Positions 1-9,001 of a stretch of 64,000 nt of DNA are shown here, one piece after another. Position numbers and translations under genes: made by a program. Under the pieces are notes generated by a model that saw nothing but the letters and a program-made list of their open reading frames with translations, had not been told where the DNA came from and did no database searches. The stretch is from JAWWPG01 sp033850885 (GTDB lineage Bacteria; Actinomycetota; Actinomycetes; Propionibacteriales; Nocardioidaceae). How positions within the stretch are numbered: position 1 is the first letter of the stretch; every line of letters starts with the position of its first letter. Location of the stretch: contig JAWWPG010000016.1 in NCBI GenBank assembly GCA_033850885.1, positions 1 to 64,000 on the forward strand, read 5' to 3'.

Positions 1-378
1 GCGGATCCCGCGACCGACGACTACCTCGCCGGCATCAACCTGTTCGGCTTCGACTCCCTCGACCACAACTCGGCAGAGGTGGGCTACCGCACCCATCCTG
101 CTGCCCGCGGCCAGGGAATCATGCGAGAGGCGATGAGTCTCCTGCTCGGGCAGGCGTTCCGCCCTGAGGCTGACGGCGGCTACGGACTCGACCGGGTGAG
201 CCTGGACGCCGGCGACGGAAACATCGGCTCGCAGGCGGTCGCCCGCACCAGTGGCTTCGTCGAGACCGGGCGGGACCGAGCCTGCTACCTGAGGTCGGAC
301 GGTCGCGTCGTCGACCTGCTCCGCTTCGACCTGCTGGCCGACGAGTGGCGCAGCATGCACCAACTGCCCCTAAGCTGA
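1..378 (+). CDS. GNAT-family N-acetyltransferase, C-terminal part (cut by window edge)
   Basis: The frame is open from base 1 and ends at TGA 376-378. The visible 125 residues contain the acetyl-CoA binding signature of the GNAT fold, VGYRTHPAARGQGIMREAM, where the RGQG segment is the P-loop-like pyrophosphate site, followed by the typical C-terminal strand about a repeated contact gaining a disadvantage (GSQAVARTSGFVETG). This pattern is that of RimJ/RimL-like acetyltransferases, which acetylate protein N-termini or small amines; the substrate cannot be told. The N-terminus lies outside the window, so no start can be given. The downstream galK starts 44 bases after the stop on the same strand, but nothing suggests a shared function. 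Confidence 0.8.
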   Translation, partial: ADPATDDYLAGINLFGFDSLDHNSAEVGYRTHPAARGQGIMREAMSLLLGQAFRPEADGGYGLDRVSLDAGDGNIGSQAVARTSGFVETGRDRACYLRSDGRVVDLLRFDLLADEWRSMHQLPLS

Positions 379-422
379 CCCGACCGCGCTGGAACGGTCA
401 TCCGGTGCGCAAGGATGGGCCG

Positions 423-1505
423 ATGGTGACGTGGTCCGCCCCGGGTCGGGTGACCCTGGTCGGCGAGCACGTCGACTACAACGGCGGCCCGGTCCTGCCT
501 TTCGCGATCGACCGCCGTACCCAGGTCACCATCCGCCGGCGGGCCGACCTGCGGGTGATCGTGACCTCACAGGGGGTAGGCACCGCTGAGATCTCGAGTC
601 CGCTGTGCCCGGGATCCGACAGCGGATGGGAGCGGTACGTCGCAGGAGCCCTCTGGGCCTTCAGTGTGGGTGCCAGGCGCGACGTGGACGGTCTGGACAT
701 CGACATCGCGAGCGCCCTGCCTACCGGTGCCGGTCTGTCGTCGTCGGCCGCGATCGAGTGCGCCGTGCTCTGCGCGCTGAACGACCTCAGCGGCGTCGAC
801 CTGACGCCCCGCCAGATCGCCGACCTGGCCCTGCGCGCCGAGCGGGAGTACGTCGGTGTGCCGTGCGGGCCGATGGACCAGTACGCGGTCATGCTCGCGG
901 AGGTCGGCCATGCGTTGTGTCTCGACAGTGGGTCTCTCGACACCGAACAGGTCCCGCTCCACCTCGACGCCGCAGGGCTGACCCTGCTGGTCGTCAACAC
1001 CCGGGTCCGCCACGCCCTTGGCGATGGGGCATACGGCGACCGCCGGACAGCGTGCGAGCAGGCCGCGGCGATGCTGGGCGCCGACTCGCTCCGGGATGTC
1101 ACCGTGGACCGGGTGCTGGGCCTGCCCGACCCGGTGCTGCGTCGTCGGGCTCATCATGTGGTGACCGAGATCGCCCGCGTGCGAAAGGTCGTCCGGCTGT
1201 TGAGGAGCGGCCGTCCCGGGGAGATCGGAGCTCTGCTGACCGCCTCACACCGGTCCCTGTCCGACGACTTCGAGGTGTCCTGCGCTGAGCTGGACACCGT
1301 GGTCGAGGCGGCGCTGGCGGCAGGTGCTCTCGGGGCACGGATGACCGGAGCAGGGTTCGGTGGGTCGGCGATCGTGCTGTGTCGTTCGGCCGAGTCCGCA
1401 GTGGTCGCCGACCGGGTCTTCGAGACGTTCGAGACCTCCGGCTTTCGCGAGCCGGACGTCTGGCCGGCCGGCCCCGCGGCTGGGGCGCGGCGACAGACCC
1501 GTTGA
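423..1505 (+). CDS. galK: Galactokinase
   Basis: This GHMP kinase of 360 residues phosphorylates galactose at C1 in the Leloir pathway. The N-terminal galactokinase signature is at about residues 8-28 (GRVTLVGEHVDYNGG then VLPFAI), the GHMP ATP-binding loop LPTGAGLSSSAA is at 99-110, the catalytic aspartate is in GPMDQ (about residue 152), and the C-terminal GHMP motif reads GARMTGAGFGGSA. I start it at ATG 423 because the signature then lies where it does in other galactokinases and an AAGGATGGG stretch sits just upstream; an ATG at 345 would overlap the acetyltransferase and add 26 unconserved residues. No galT or galE is nearby. Confidence 0.9.
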   Translation: MVTWSAPGRVTLVGEHVDYNGGPVLPFAIDRRTQVTIRRRADLRVIVTSQGVGTAEISSPLCPGSDSGWERYVAGALWAFSVGARRDVDGLDIDIASALPTGAGLSSSAAIECAVLCALNDLSGVDLTPRQIADLALRAEREYVGVPCGPMDQYAVMLAEVGHALCLDSGSLDTEQVPLHLDAAGLTLLVVNTRVRHALGDGAYGDRRTACEQAAAMLGADSLRDVTVDRVLGLPDPVLRRRAHHVVTEIARVRKVVRLLRSGRPGEIGALLTASHRSLSDDFEVSCAELDTVVEAALAAGALGARMTGAGFGGSAIVLCRSAESAVVADRVFETFETSGFREPDVWPAGPAAGARRQTR

Positions 1506-1541
1506 CAGGTGGCGACGCGCCGCTTCCAGATGGCGGTCAGG

Positions 1542-4500
1542 CTAGGAGACCGGCTCGCTGAGCAGTCCCGTCCGGCGAGCGACGGCGACTGCTTCGGTAC
1601 GGCTGCCGGCACCCAGCTTTGACATGATGTTGGACACGTGGACACTCACCGTCTTGGCGCTGATGAAGAGAGTTCGGGCGATCTCACCGTTGCTTCGCCC
1701 CTCCGCCACCAGGGCGAGCACCTCCTCCTCGCGAGCCGTGAGCGCAAGGTCACGCGTCGCCGTGGGAGGGTGTCGACCGGCGCTGCCGCGACCCCCCAGC
1801 ACCCTCAGCTCGCTGAGCAACGGCTCCGCGCCCAACCGGCTCGCGACCTCGCGGGCCGACGAAATCTCCGCCGAGGCCGCCGTGGATCGACCGGTGGCTC
1901 GCAGCACCGCCGCCAGCCGGGCTCGCGACCGAGCGGTCTCGTAGACGTGCCCGAAACGCTCGAAGGCGGACACCGCCGCACGCCAAGCGTCCACGAGCTG
2001 GTCCTCAGTGACCGGGTCCACGCCCGAGAGCCAGCGCAGCCGAGCATGCTCAGCGCGACCGCGCGCGAGCCAGGCCTGTCCTTCCGGACCCATCTCGCGG
2101 GTTCGCCGGGACAGCCGCTCTGCGGCGGCCTCGGTGCCAGCGATCAGCACGTCACCGCGACCAGCCAGCTCGGTGCGCTCGGCACTGGTGACGTGTGCGG
2201 CCGCCATCGCCAGCTGCCCGAGCAACAGCGCGTCCAAGCGGATCCGGGCTGCCCACACGGGCGTCTGCCAAACAGTGGACACGCTGGTCAGGACGTCCTC
2301 GTGGGTGGCGATCGCGGATCCCAGGTCGCCTTGGTATCCGTACAGGTCGATCGCCGCGACACCACTGAGCACCCCGACGAGCCCGTCACGAAGCCACCAC
2401 GAGCGGATGCCGGGCAGGAGGTCGAGCGCCTCGAAGACGCCCCGACCGGCCGCGACCTCCATGCCGGTTGCCCGCAGCAGCGCCTCGGCCAGCTCCGGGG
2501 CTGCTTCACCGGTGATGTCGGCGGTGCGGGCCGCGAGGTCCCAGTCGCCGACGACGTACGCCGTGGTTGCGATCATCCACCTGGCCTCCAGCCCATAGGG
2601 TCCCCACGGGAGCCCCGCCTGGAGCGCCCGCTGCCGGGTCTGCTGGTAGATCTCCAGCGCCCGCGGAACCTTGCCCAGCTCGTAGTGCAGGCCGGCCAGG
2701 TTGAACAGGCTGCGCAGCTCGACACTGACCTCTCCGCTGGCTCGGGCCTCCTCGACAGCCGCGACCAGGGCCGCCTGCGAACGCTCCGGGTCGCCCGCCC
2801 GCTCGGTGATCCGCGCCAGCGTCGTCGCGGCGTCCACGGCGATGTCGAGCCGCCCGATGCTGCGGGCGAGAACCTGGGCCTGCCCGGCCCAGCGGGCCGC
2901 GTCGTCGTCCCGGGCCCGGTTGGCGTTGGCGTTGGCGTGGATGTTGAGGATCTGGGCGCGCAGCTCGTCAGCGGCCTCCGCAGGCACCAGAGCCACGGCC
3001 TCCGTGGTCAGGGCGAGGACGTCGACCTTCGAGTCGACCAGCATCGCCGTACTGGCCACCGTCAACAGCATGCGAGCCCGGTCCAGCGGGCTGGCGTCGG
3101 GCGCCAGCACACCAAGCTGGTCCTGCGCGAGCGCGAGAGCGCGGAAGACATGCCCAGCGGAGACCGCCGCAGCACACGCCCGCATGGCCAGGTCTACCCG
3201 GTCGATCGGCTCGTTGACCGGGGCGCTCTCGTCGACGCCGGCCGCGACATCGGGGTCGGCGAGCAGCTCGATGGCCAGCTCGTAGTGCCGGGCGGCCTCT
3301 TCGGGACCACCGACGGCCATGGCTTCCTCACCGGCACGCACGCTGGCCCGGGCGGCAGTGACGAGGTCATAGGCGGCTCGGGCATGGCGAGCCAGCTCGG
3401 CGGCGGTGCCGGGGATGTCGTGTGCCTTCAAGGCTCGGGTGTACGCCGCATGCAGCCGAACCCGTTCACCGGGAAGAAGGTCGTCGTACACGGCCTCGGC
3501 GAGGAGAGCATGACGGAACATGTAGCGGTCTCCAGCTCCCGGGACCAGCACATTCGCCTCGACGGCCGCGCGCAGCGCACCGTCGAGGTCGCCGTCGCGA
3601 AGGCCCGAGGCGTGCGCCAGCAGGGTGTGGGAGACCTGACGACCGGCCACGGCCGCAGCCCGCACGGCAAGCCGGCCGTTGTCGTCCAGCCGGTCCAGCC
3701 GGACCAGCAGCAGGTCGGCCAGCTCAGCCGGCAGCGAGCCGCGGTCGTCCCCGGCTGCGGAGACCAGCTCTTCAGCGAAGAACGGGTTGCCCTCGGCTCG
3801 CGCGACGATGCGTCGCACCTCGCGCTCGGGCAAGGGAACCGGCTGCAAGTGGGAGATCATCGACCTGATGTCGGCCTCCCCGAGACGCTCGACGTGTACT
3901 CGGGTGATGGTCGAGAGCCGGTGCCACTCGGCCAGCACGGCACGCAGCGGGTGTCGACGGTTGAGGTCGTCGGTGCGGTAGGAGACCACTAGGGCGAACG
4001 GCCGGATGATGGGGCGGGTCAGCAGGAAGGTAAGCAGCTCGCGGGTCGACTGGTCTGCCCAGTGCACGTCCTCGACGACGAGCAGCAGCGGTGAAGAAGT
4101 GGCCAGCTCGGCGAGCGCCTGCTGGACGGCGTCGAACATCGACGCTCGGTCGGTGGGCTCGGCGTGACCATCCGGACCCGCCATCGTGCGGTGGTTGGGC
4201 AGCAGCCGCTCGAGTACCGCGCTGCGCTCGACCAGCGAGCGAGCCGCCTCGGGCGCATCGCTTGCGAGCCGCCCGAACGCCTCGGTGAAGGGCAGGTATG
4301 GCAGGGCGCTGTCGCCGAAGTCGAGGCAGTGTCCGACGAGCACGCGCCAGCCTGCGGAGGTGGCCAGCTCGGAAAGCTCGGCGAGCAAGCGGCTCTTGCC
4401 GACGCCGGCGTCTCCGCCGAGAAGCACCTTGCCGCCCGGGTCGCCGCCGAGCCCCACCGCGTCGGCGAGAATCCGGACGGTGTCCGTTCTCCCGACCAGA

Positions 4501-4619
4501 GGGCTCTGGGCGATCTCGGGCGGCATACCCGCCATCATGGCGAAGAGCTCCGACACGTTGCCAACCGACCACACGTCACCAATCGACGCTGGGGGGGCCG
4601 GCGCCTCGAGGGTACGCAC
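1542..4619 (-). CDS. LuxR-family transcriptional regulator with AAA/NB-ARC-like ATPase domain (LAL type)
   Basis: This 1025-residue protein has the layout of large ATP-binding LuxR regulators (MalT/LAL class). Walker A is in LLGGDAGVGKSRLL (about residue 65-80), Walker B is in LLLVVEDVHWADQ (about 180), a long middle region of helical repeats follows, and a C-terminal LuxR helix-turn-helix begins at LTAREEEVLALVAEGRSNGE. Such proteins activate transcription after binding a ligand through the middle region; the ligand is unknown here. The start is GTG 4619, one base after the stop of the 58-residue gene upstream, which suggests translational coupling. Convergent with galK, 36 bases apart, so galactose control is possible but unproven. 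Confidence 0.88.
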   Translation of the reverse strand: MRTLEAPAPPASIGDVWSVGNVSELFAMMAGMPPEIAQSPLVGRTDTVRILADAVGLGGDPGGKVLLGGDAGVGKSRLLAELSELATSAGWRVLVGHCLDFGDSALPYLPFTEAFGRLASDAPEAARSLVERSAVLERLLPNHRTMAGPDGHAEPTDRASMFDAVQQALAELATSSPLLLVVEDVHWADQSTRELLTFLLTRPIIRPFALVVSYRTDDLNRRHPLRAVLAEWHRLSTITRVHVERLGEADIRSMISHLQPVPLPEREVRRIVARAEGNPFFAEELVSAAGDDRGSLPAELADLLLVRLDRLDDNGRLAVRAAAVAGRQVSHTLLAHASGLRDGDLDGALRAAVEANVLVPGAGDRYMFRHALLAEAVYDDLLPGERVRLHAAYTRALKAHDIPGTAAELARHARAAYDLVTAARASVRAGEEAMAVGGPEEAARHYELAIELLADPDVAAGVDESAPVNEPIDRVDLAMRACAAAVSAGHVFRALALAQDQLGVLAPDASPLDRARMLLTVASTAMLVDSKVDVLALTTEAVALVPAEAADELRAQILNIHANANANRARDDDAARWAGQAQVLARSIGRLDIAVDAATTLARITERAGDPERSQAALVAAVEEARASGEVSVELRSLFNLAGLHYELGKVPRALEIYQQTRQRALQAGLPWGPYGLEARWMIATTAYVVGDWDLAARTADITGEAAPELAEALLRATGMEVAAGRGVFEALDLLPGIRSWWLRDGLVGVLSGVAAIDLYGYQGDLGSAIATHEDVLTSVSTVWQTPVWAARIRLDALLLGQLAMAAAHVTSAERTELAGRGDVLIAGTEAAAERLSRRTREMGPEGQAWLARGRAEHARLRWLSGVDPVTEDQLVDAWRAAVSAFERFGHVYETARSRARLAAVLRATGRSTAASAEISSAREVASRLGAEPLLSELRVLGGRGSAGRHPPTATRDLALTAREEEVLALVAEGRSNGEIARTLFISAKTVSVHVSNIMSKLGAGSRTEAVAVARRTGLLSEPVS

Positions 4620-4620
4620 A

Positions 4621-4797
4621 TCAGCTCACTGCGGGGTGGTGCTGACCCGCCGCCCGAGTGTGCCGCGCGAACGGCCACGCCAGATGACGCTTGTGGTGCT
4701 GGTGTGGCCGGCGGTTGTACTGCTGCATCGCCCGCTCGCGACGGTGCTGGAGCTCGGACTGGATGAAGGTCTCTGCGATCAAGGCACCCATGATCAT
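4621..4797 (-). CDS. Small basic protein of 58 residues, unknown function, coupled to the LuxR regulator
   Basis: I do not recognise this protein. It starts at ATG 4797 behind a strong AGAAGGAG ribosome site 7 bases upstream, and its TGA (4623-4621) is one base from the GTG of the LAL regulator, so it should be translated with it. The product begins MIMGALIAETFIQSEL, a short hydrophobic/amphipathic stretch, and then is rich in Arg, His and Gln (HHKRH, RRER). Actinobacteria have many small Arg/His-rich proteins of this size with no assigned role. The strong ribosome site and coupling argue that it is real; the lack of any recognised domain keeps confidence moderate. Confidence 0.55.
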   Translation of the reverse strand: MIMGALIAETFIQSELQHRRERAMQQYNRRPHQHHKRHLAWPFARHTRAAGQHHPAVS

Positions 4798-4999
4798 TTT
4801 CTTGCTCCTTCTGTTCTCCTGCGGGGTTTCCCGCTGATGACTCGACGATGCCTGGCTAAGGGGGGTCGACACATCGGCAGTAATCCCTATCTCCCGGGAA
4901 GCTCGTCCGGAGGGCCTTACGCGGCTGGCGGGCACGCCTTAGTCGACGCATCTGCCCAGCGATGGGTGGCGCTATCAGGGGAGCGGTAAGCCGCGGGAA

Positions 5000-6457
5000 C
5001 TACCAGCTGACCGGGTGCGGCCGGCCCTCGTCGTACCCGGCGGCCGACTGGACACCGATGACGGCCCGGGCGTGGAACTCAGTGATTGATCTGGCCCCCG
5101 CGTACGTGAAGGCGCTCCGAACTCCCGCGACGATCATGTCGACGAGGTCCTCGACCCCCGGCCGCGCCGGGTCGAGGTACATCCTCGACGACGAGATGCC
5201 CTCCTCGAACAACGCCGAGCGGGCGCGCTCGAAGGCGGACTGCTCGCGGGTGCGGTTGCGTACGGCGCGCGCGGATGCCATGCCGAAGCTCTCCTTGTAG
5301 AGCCGGCCGTCGGAGTCGTGTAAGAGGTCGCCGGCGCTCTCGTGGGTGCCGGCGAACCATGACCCGACCATCACGCTGGCCGCGCCCGCGGCGAGAGCGA
5401 GCGCGACATCGCGCGGGTACCGGATTCCTCCGTCGGCCCACGCGGAGGCACCCATCTCGCGGGCGGCGGCCGCGCACTCGAGCACTGCGGAGAACTGCGG
5501 GCGCCCGACGCCGGTCATCATCCGTGTCGTACACATGGCACCCGGCCCAACTCCGACCTTGATGATGTCGGCGCCTGCCTCCGCCAGGTCCCGAGCCCCT
5601 GCGGGCGTCACGACATTGCCTGCCGCGACGGGGACCCGGACACCGGTCTCCACGGCGTGCTTGTCGCGAGCGACCAGGGCGAGAGGAAGCGCGTCGAGCA
5701 TCTTCTCCTGATGACCATGCGCCGTGTCGACGACGAGGACGTCGACCCCACAAGCGAGAATTTTGGCGGCCTTCGAACCGACATCACCGTTCACGCCGAT
5801 CGCCGCGCCGACGATGAGCCGTCCATCGCGGTCGATGGCCGGTCGATAGATTGCGGAACGCAGAATCCCTTTACGGGTAACGACCCCCAGCATCTGGTCG
5901 CCGTCGAGAACAGGCGCCACGTCAAGATGGTGGCTCGCCATCATCTCGAAGGCCTCGTTCAGGTCCTGGTCCTTCCTGACGGACATCAGGTCGGTCGTCA
6001 TCACGTCCGCAACCCTCGCGAACCGGTCGACCTCGAGGCAGTCGTGCTCGGTCACGATGCCCAGTGGACGGCCGCCGTCGAGGACCACTGCAGCGCCGTG
6101 CGCGCGCTTGCCCAGCAGAGAGAGCACTTCCGTGACGACGGCGTTCGGCCCGACCTGGATAGGCGTTTCGAAGACGGGGTGCCGACCCTTGACCCAGGCC
6201 ACCGCGTCCGCGACGACGTCCCTGGGGATGTCCTGGGGCAGGATGGCGACCCCTCCACGCCGGGCCATGATCTCCGCCATCCGCCGACCCGAGATCGCGG
6301 TCATGTTCGCCACGACGAGCGGGATCGTCGTACCGACTCCGTCGGGCGTGCTGAGGTCCACGTCGAGCCGCGATGACACGTCGGAACGCGACGGCACCAT
6401 GAACACGTCCGAGTACGTGAGGTCGTACGACGGGCGTCCGGCGCCAAGGAACTTCAC
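5000..6457 (-). CDS. guaB1: GuaB1-family protein, probable GMP reductase with CBS domains
   Basis: This 485-residue TIM-barrel protein belongs to the IMP dehydrogenase/GMP reductase superfamily. A tandem CBS (Bateman) module lies at about residues 95-205, the phosphate-binding AGNVVTPAGARDL and GVGPGAMCTTRMMTG loop with the active-site Cys (about 309) follow, and the ADGGIRYPRDVALALAAGA strand comes next. The mycobacterial orthologue annotated IMP dehydrogenase-related GuaB1 was shown to be an NADPH-dependent GMP reductase controlled through its CBS domains, so purine salvage from GMP to IMP is the best call; the sequence alone does not exclude IMPDH activity. It lies 40 bases downstream of icd on the same strand. 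Confidence 0.85.
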   Translation of the reverse strand: MKFLGAGRPSYDLTYSDVFMVPSRSDVSSRLDVDLSTPDGVGTTIPLVVANMTAISGRRMAEIMARRGGVAILPQDIPRDVVADAVAWVKGRHPVFETPIQVGPNAVVTEVLSLLGKRAHGAAVVLDGGRPLGIVTEHDCLEVDRFARVADVMTTDLMSVRKDQDLNEAFEMMASHHLDVAPVLDGDQMLGVVTRKGILRSAIYRPAIDRDGRLIVGAAIGVNGDVGSKAAKILACGVDVLVVDTAHGHQEKMLDALPLALVARDKHAVETGVRVPVAAGNVVTPAGARDLAEAGADIIKVGVGPGAMCTTRMMTGVGRPQFSAVLECAAAAREMGASAWADGGIRYPRDVALALAAGAASVMVGSWFAGTHESAGDLLHDSDGRLYKESFGMASARAVRNRTREQSAFERARSALFEEGISSSRMYLDPARPGVEDLVDMIVAGVRSAFTYAGARSITEFHARAVIGVQSAAGYDEGRPHPVSW

Positions 6458-6497
6458 AGCAGCGAGCCTAGCCGTGGCGGACAGCCCCGAGCCCGGC

Positions 6498-7712
6498 TCA
6501 GCCGCTCATTGCCTTCTGGAGGTCCTCGTCGAGCGCCGCCAGGAACTCCTGGGTCGTCAACCACGGCTGGTCCGGACCGACGAGCAGCGCGAGGTCCTTG
6601 GTCATCTTGCCCTCCTCGACGGTCTCGACACAGACGCGCTCGACCGTCTTTGCGAACTCGACGACCTCAGGTGTCGAGTCCATCTTGCCGCGCTGCTCGA
6701 GGCCACGGGTCCACGCGAAGATCGATGCGATGGGGTTGGTCGACGTGGGTTTGCCCTGCTGGTGTTGACGAAAGTGGCGCGTCACCGTGCCATGGGCAGC
6801 CTCGGCCTCCACCTTCCCGTCGGGCGTCATCAGCACGGACGTCATCAGTCCCAGCGACCCGAAGCCCTGGGCGACGGTGTCGGACTGGACGTCACCGTCG
6901 TAGTTCTTGCACGCCCAGACGTAGCCGCCCTCCCACTTGAGCGCGGAGGCCACCATGTCGTCGATCAACCGGTGCTCGTACGTCAGACCTGCTGCCTCGA
7001 AGTCTGTCCGGAACTCGCTCTCGAAGACCTCCGCGAAGATGTCCTTGAACCGACCGTCGTACGCCTTGAGGATCGTGTTCTTGGTCGACAGGTAGACGGG
7101 GAACTTGCGTTCGAGACCGTAGCGGAAGGAGGCCCGCGCGAAGTCCCGGATGGAGTCGTCGAAGTTGTACATCCCCATCGCCACACCGCTGCCGGTGAAC
7201 TTCGCCAGCTCGAACTCCATCGGCTCCCCCTGGCCGCTCGGCGTGTAGGTGAGCGTCACGGTGCCCGGGCCGGGCACGACGAAGTTCTGCGACTTGTACT
7301 GGTCCCCGTGTGCATGACGCCCGATCACGATCGGCTTGGTCCAGCCGGGCACGAGCCGCGGGATGTTCGAGATGACGATCGGCTCGCGGAAGATGACGCC
7401 ACCCAGGATGTTGCGGATCGTGCCGTTCGGCGACTTCCACATCTGCTTGAGCCCGAACTCCTCGACCCTGGCCTCGTCGGGCGTGATCGTGGCGCACTTC
7501 ACTCCGACGCCGTGCTCCTTGATCGCGTTGGCAGCGTCGATGGTGATCTGGTCGTTCGTCTCGTCGCGCTTCTCGATGCTGAGGTCGTAGTAGAGCAGCT
7601 CGATGTCGAGGTACGGGTAGACCAGGCGCTCCTTGATGAACTGCCAGATGATCCGGGTCATCTCGTCACCGTCGAGCTCGACGACGGGGTTCTTCACCTT
7701 GATCTTGGCCAT
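6498..7712 (-). CDS. icd: NADP-dependent isocitrate dehydrogenase (homodimeric, eukaryotic-like type)
   Basis: This 404-residue enzyme converts isocitrate to 2-oxoglutarate in the TCA cycle. The N-terminus (NPVVELDGDEMTRIIW) and the substrate loop NGTIRNILGGVIFREPI are those of the type II, eukaryotic-like IDH group, and the metal-binding signature NYDGDVQSDTVAQGFG is near the C-terminal third. The start is ATG 7712, preceded by GGGAG; an ATG at 7757 would add 15 unconserved residues. It is divergent from mdh, so two TCA dehydrogenases share the 184-bp promoter region, which contains the perfect 12-bp palindrome CTTGATATCAAG at 7747-7758. Confidence 0.93.
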   Translation of the reverse strand: MAKIKVKNPVVELDGDEMTRIIWQFIKERLVYPYLDIELLYYDLSIEKRDETNDQITIDAANAIKEHGVGVKCATITPDEARVEEFGLKQMWKSPNGTIRNILGGVIFREPIVISNIPRLVPGWTKPIVIGRHAHGDQYKSQNFVVPGPGTVTLTYTPSGQGEPMEFELAKFTGSGVAMGMYNFDDSIRDFARASFRYGLERKFPVYLSTKNTILKAYDGRFKDIFAEVFESEFRTDFEAAGLTYEHRLIDDMVASALKWEGGYVWACKNYDGDVQSDTVAQGFGSLGLMTSVLMTPDGKVEAEAAHGTVTRHFRQHQQGKPTSTNPIASIFAWTRGLEQRGKMDSTPEVVEFAKTVERVCVETVEEGKMTKDLALLVGPDQPWLTTQEFLAALDEDLQKAMSG

Positions 7713-7896
7713 GCAGGACTCCCACCGGTCGACGTACCGCAGATTGCTTGATATCAAGATACCTGCTGAGATGACCTGCCGCGAGGCCGGGAGGTGGCGA
7801 GAGTGGTCCCACCACGGCGAGCATGCCGAGGGGGCCGCTGCTAGCGTCGGGACGGCGTACGAACGGTGCGCAGATGCCTGACGAGGAGCGAGCGAC

Positions 7897-8898
7897 GTGT
7901 CTGAGACCCCCGTGAAGGTCGCCGTGACGGGTGCCGCCGGCCAGATCGGCTACAGCCTGCTGTTCCGCATCGCGAGTGGCTCTCTGCTGGGTCCCGAAAT
8001 GCCAGTCGAGCTCCGGTTGCTCGAGATCACACCGGCCCTCAAGGCACTGGAGGGCGTCGTGATGGAGCTCGACGACTGTGCCTTCCCACTGCTCGCCGGT
8101 GTCGAGACCGGTGACGACGCCGACGTGATCTTCGATGGTGCCAACCTGGCCCTGCTCGTCGGCGCCCGGCCGCGCACCAAGGGCATGGAACGTGGTGACC
8201 TGTTGGAGGCGAACGGCGCCATCTTCACCGTGCAGGGCAAGGCGCTCAACGACCATGCGGCCGATGACATCAGAGTGCTGGTGACCGGCAACCCTGCGAA
8301 CACGAACGCGCTGATCGCCATGAACAACGCTCCTGACCGAGCGCGGGATCGCTTTGCCGCGCTGACCCGCCTCGACCACAACCGGGCCATCGCCCAGCTT
8401 GCCAAGAAGACGGGTACAGCGGTCACCGGGATCGCCAAGATGACGATCTGGGGCAACCACTCCGCGACCCAGTACCCCGACATCTTCCATGCCGAGGTCA
8501 ACGGGGCAAATGCTGCCGAGGTGGTAGGCGATCCGGACTGGATCGAGAACACGTTCATTCCCACGGTGCAGAAGCGAGGTGCCTCGATCATCGAGGCTCG
8601 GGGGGCGTCGAGCGCGGCGAGCGCTGCCTCGGCAACCATCGACGCCGCGCGAGACTGGCTCGGCGGGACGGTGGAGGGCGACTGGACCTCGATGGCCGTC
8701 GTCTCCGACGGCTCGTACGGCGTGCCCCAGGGTCTGATCTCGTCGTTCCCGGTCAGCACGTCGAGTGGTGACTGGTCGGTCGTGCAGGGTCTCGACATCG
8801 ACGACTTCTCGCGGGCCCGGATCGACGCCAGCACTGCGGAGCTCGATGAGGAGCGGGACGCCGTCACGTCGCTGGGGCTCATCAAGAAGCACGGCTAG
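7897..8898 (+). CDS. mdh: Malate dehydrogenase
   Basis: This 333-residue NAD-dependent enzyme oxidises malate to oxaloacetate. The N-terminal NAD loop is GAAGQIGYSLLFRIASG (about residues 12-28), the mobile substrate loop holds the arginines in ARPRTKGMERGDLL, and the catalytic His is in IWGNHSATQYPD. It belongs to the cytosolic-type (group 2) MDH common in actinobacteria. The start is GTG 7897 with GAGGAG about 9 bases upstream. In many actinobacteria mdh is close to DUF3017 and folD; here those genes lie 23 kb away, beyond the one-carbon block. Confidence 0.94.
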   Translation: MSETPVKVAVTGAAGQIGYSLLFRIASGSLLGPEMPVELRLLEITPALKALEGVVMELDDCAFPLLAGVETGDDADVIFDGANLALLVGARPRTKGMERGDLLEANGAIFTVQGKALNDHAADDIRVLVTGNPANTNALIAMNNAPDRARDRFAALTRLDHNRAIAQLAKKTGTAVTGIAKMTIWGNHSATQYPDIFHAEVNGANAAEVVGDPDWIENTFIPTVQKRGASIIEARGASSAASAASATIDAARDWLGGTVEGDWTSMAVVSDGSYGVPQGLISSFPVSTSSGDWSVVQGLDIDDFSRARIDASTAELDEERDAVTSLGLIKKHG

Positions 8899-9001
8899 CT
8901 GCGCCGACGCGCCGACGCGCCGGCTCCTCCGGACCAGGGCACGCGCCCGGCTGGGCGGCTGATGGGTGTATCCAACAGGACTGCTCGCGCTCTTGACAGG
9001 C

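Noticed and set aside
1638..3992. 784-codon open frame on the plus strand opposite the LAL regulator
   Set aside because: It is the antisense shadow of a real gene in high-GC DNA; the translation is low-complexity (Arg, Gly, Pro rich) and has no motif. Many other long frames (for example 7666-9090 minus, 9994-12132 minus, 12988-14370 minus) were dropped for the same reason.
7747..7758. CTTGATATCAAG palindrome as a heat-shock (HAIR) or other known operator
   Set aside because: It is a perfect 12-bp dyad in the icd/mdh promoter gap but lacks the longer HAIR spacing; it occurs once, so no regulator is assigned.
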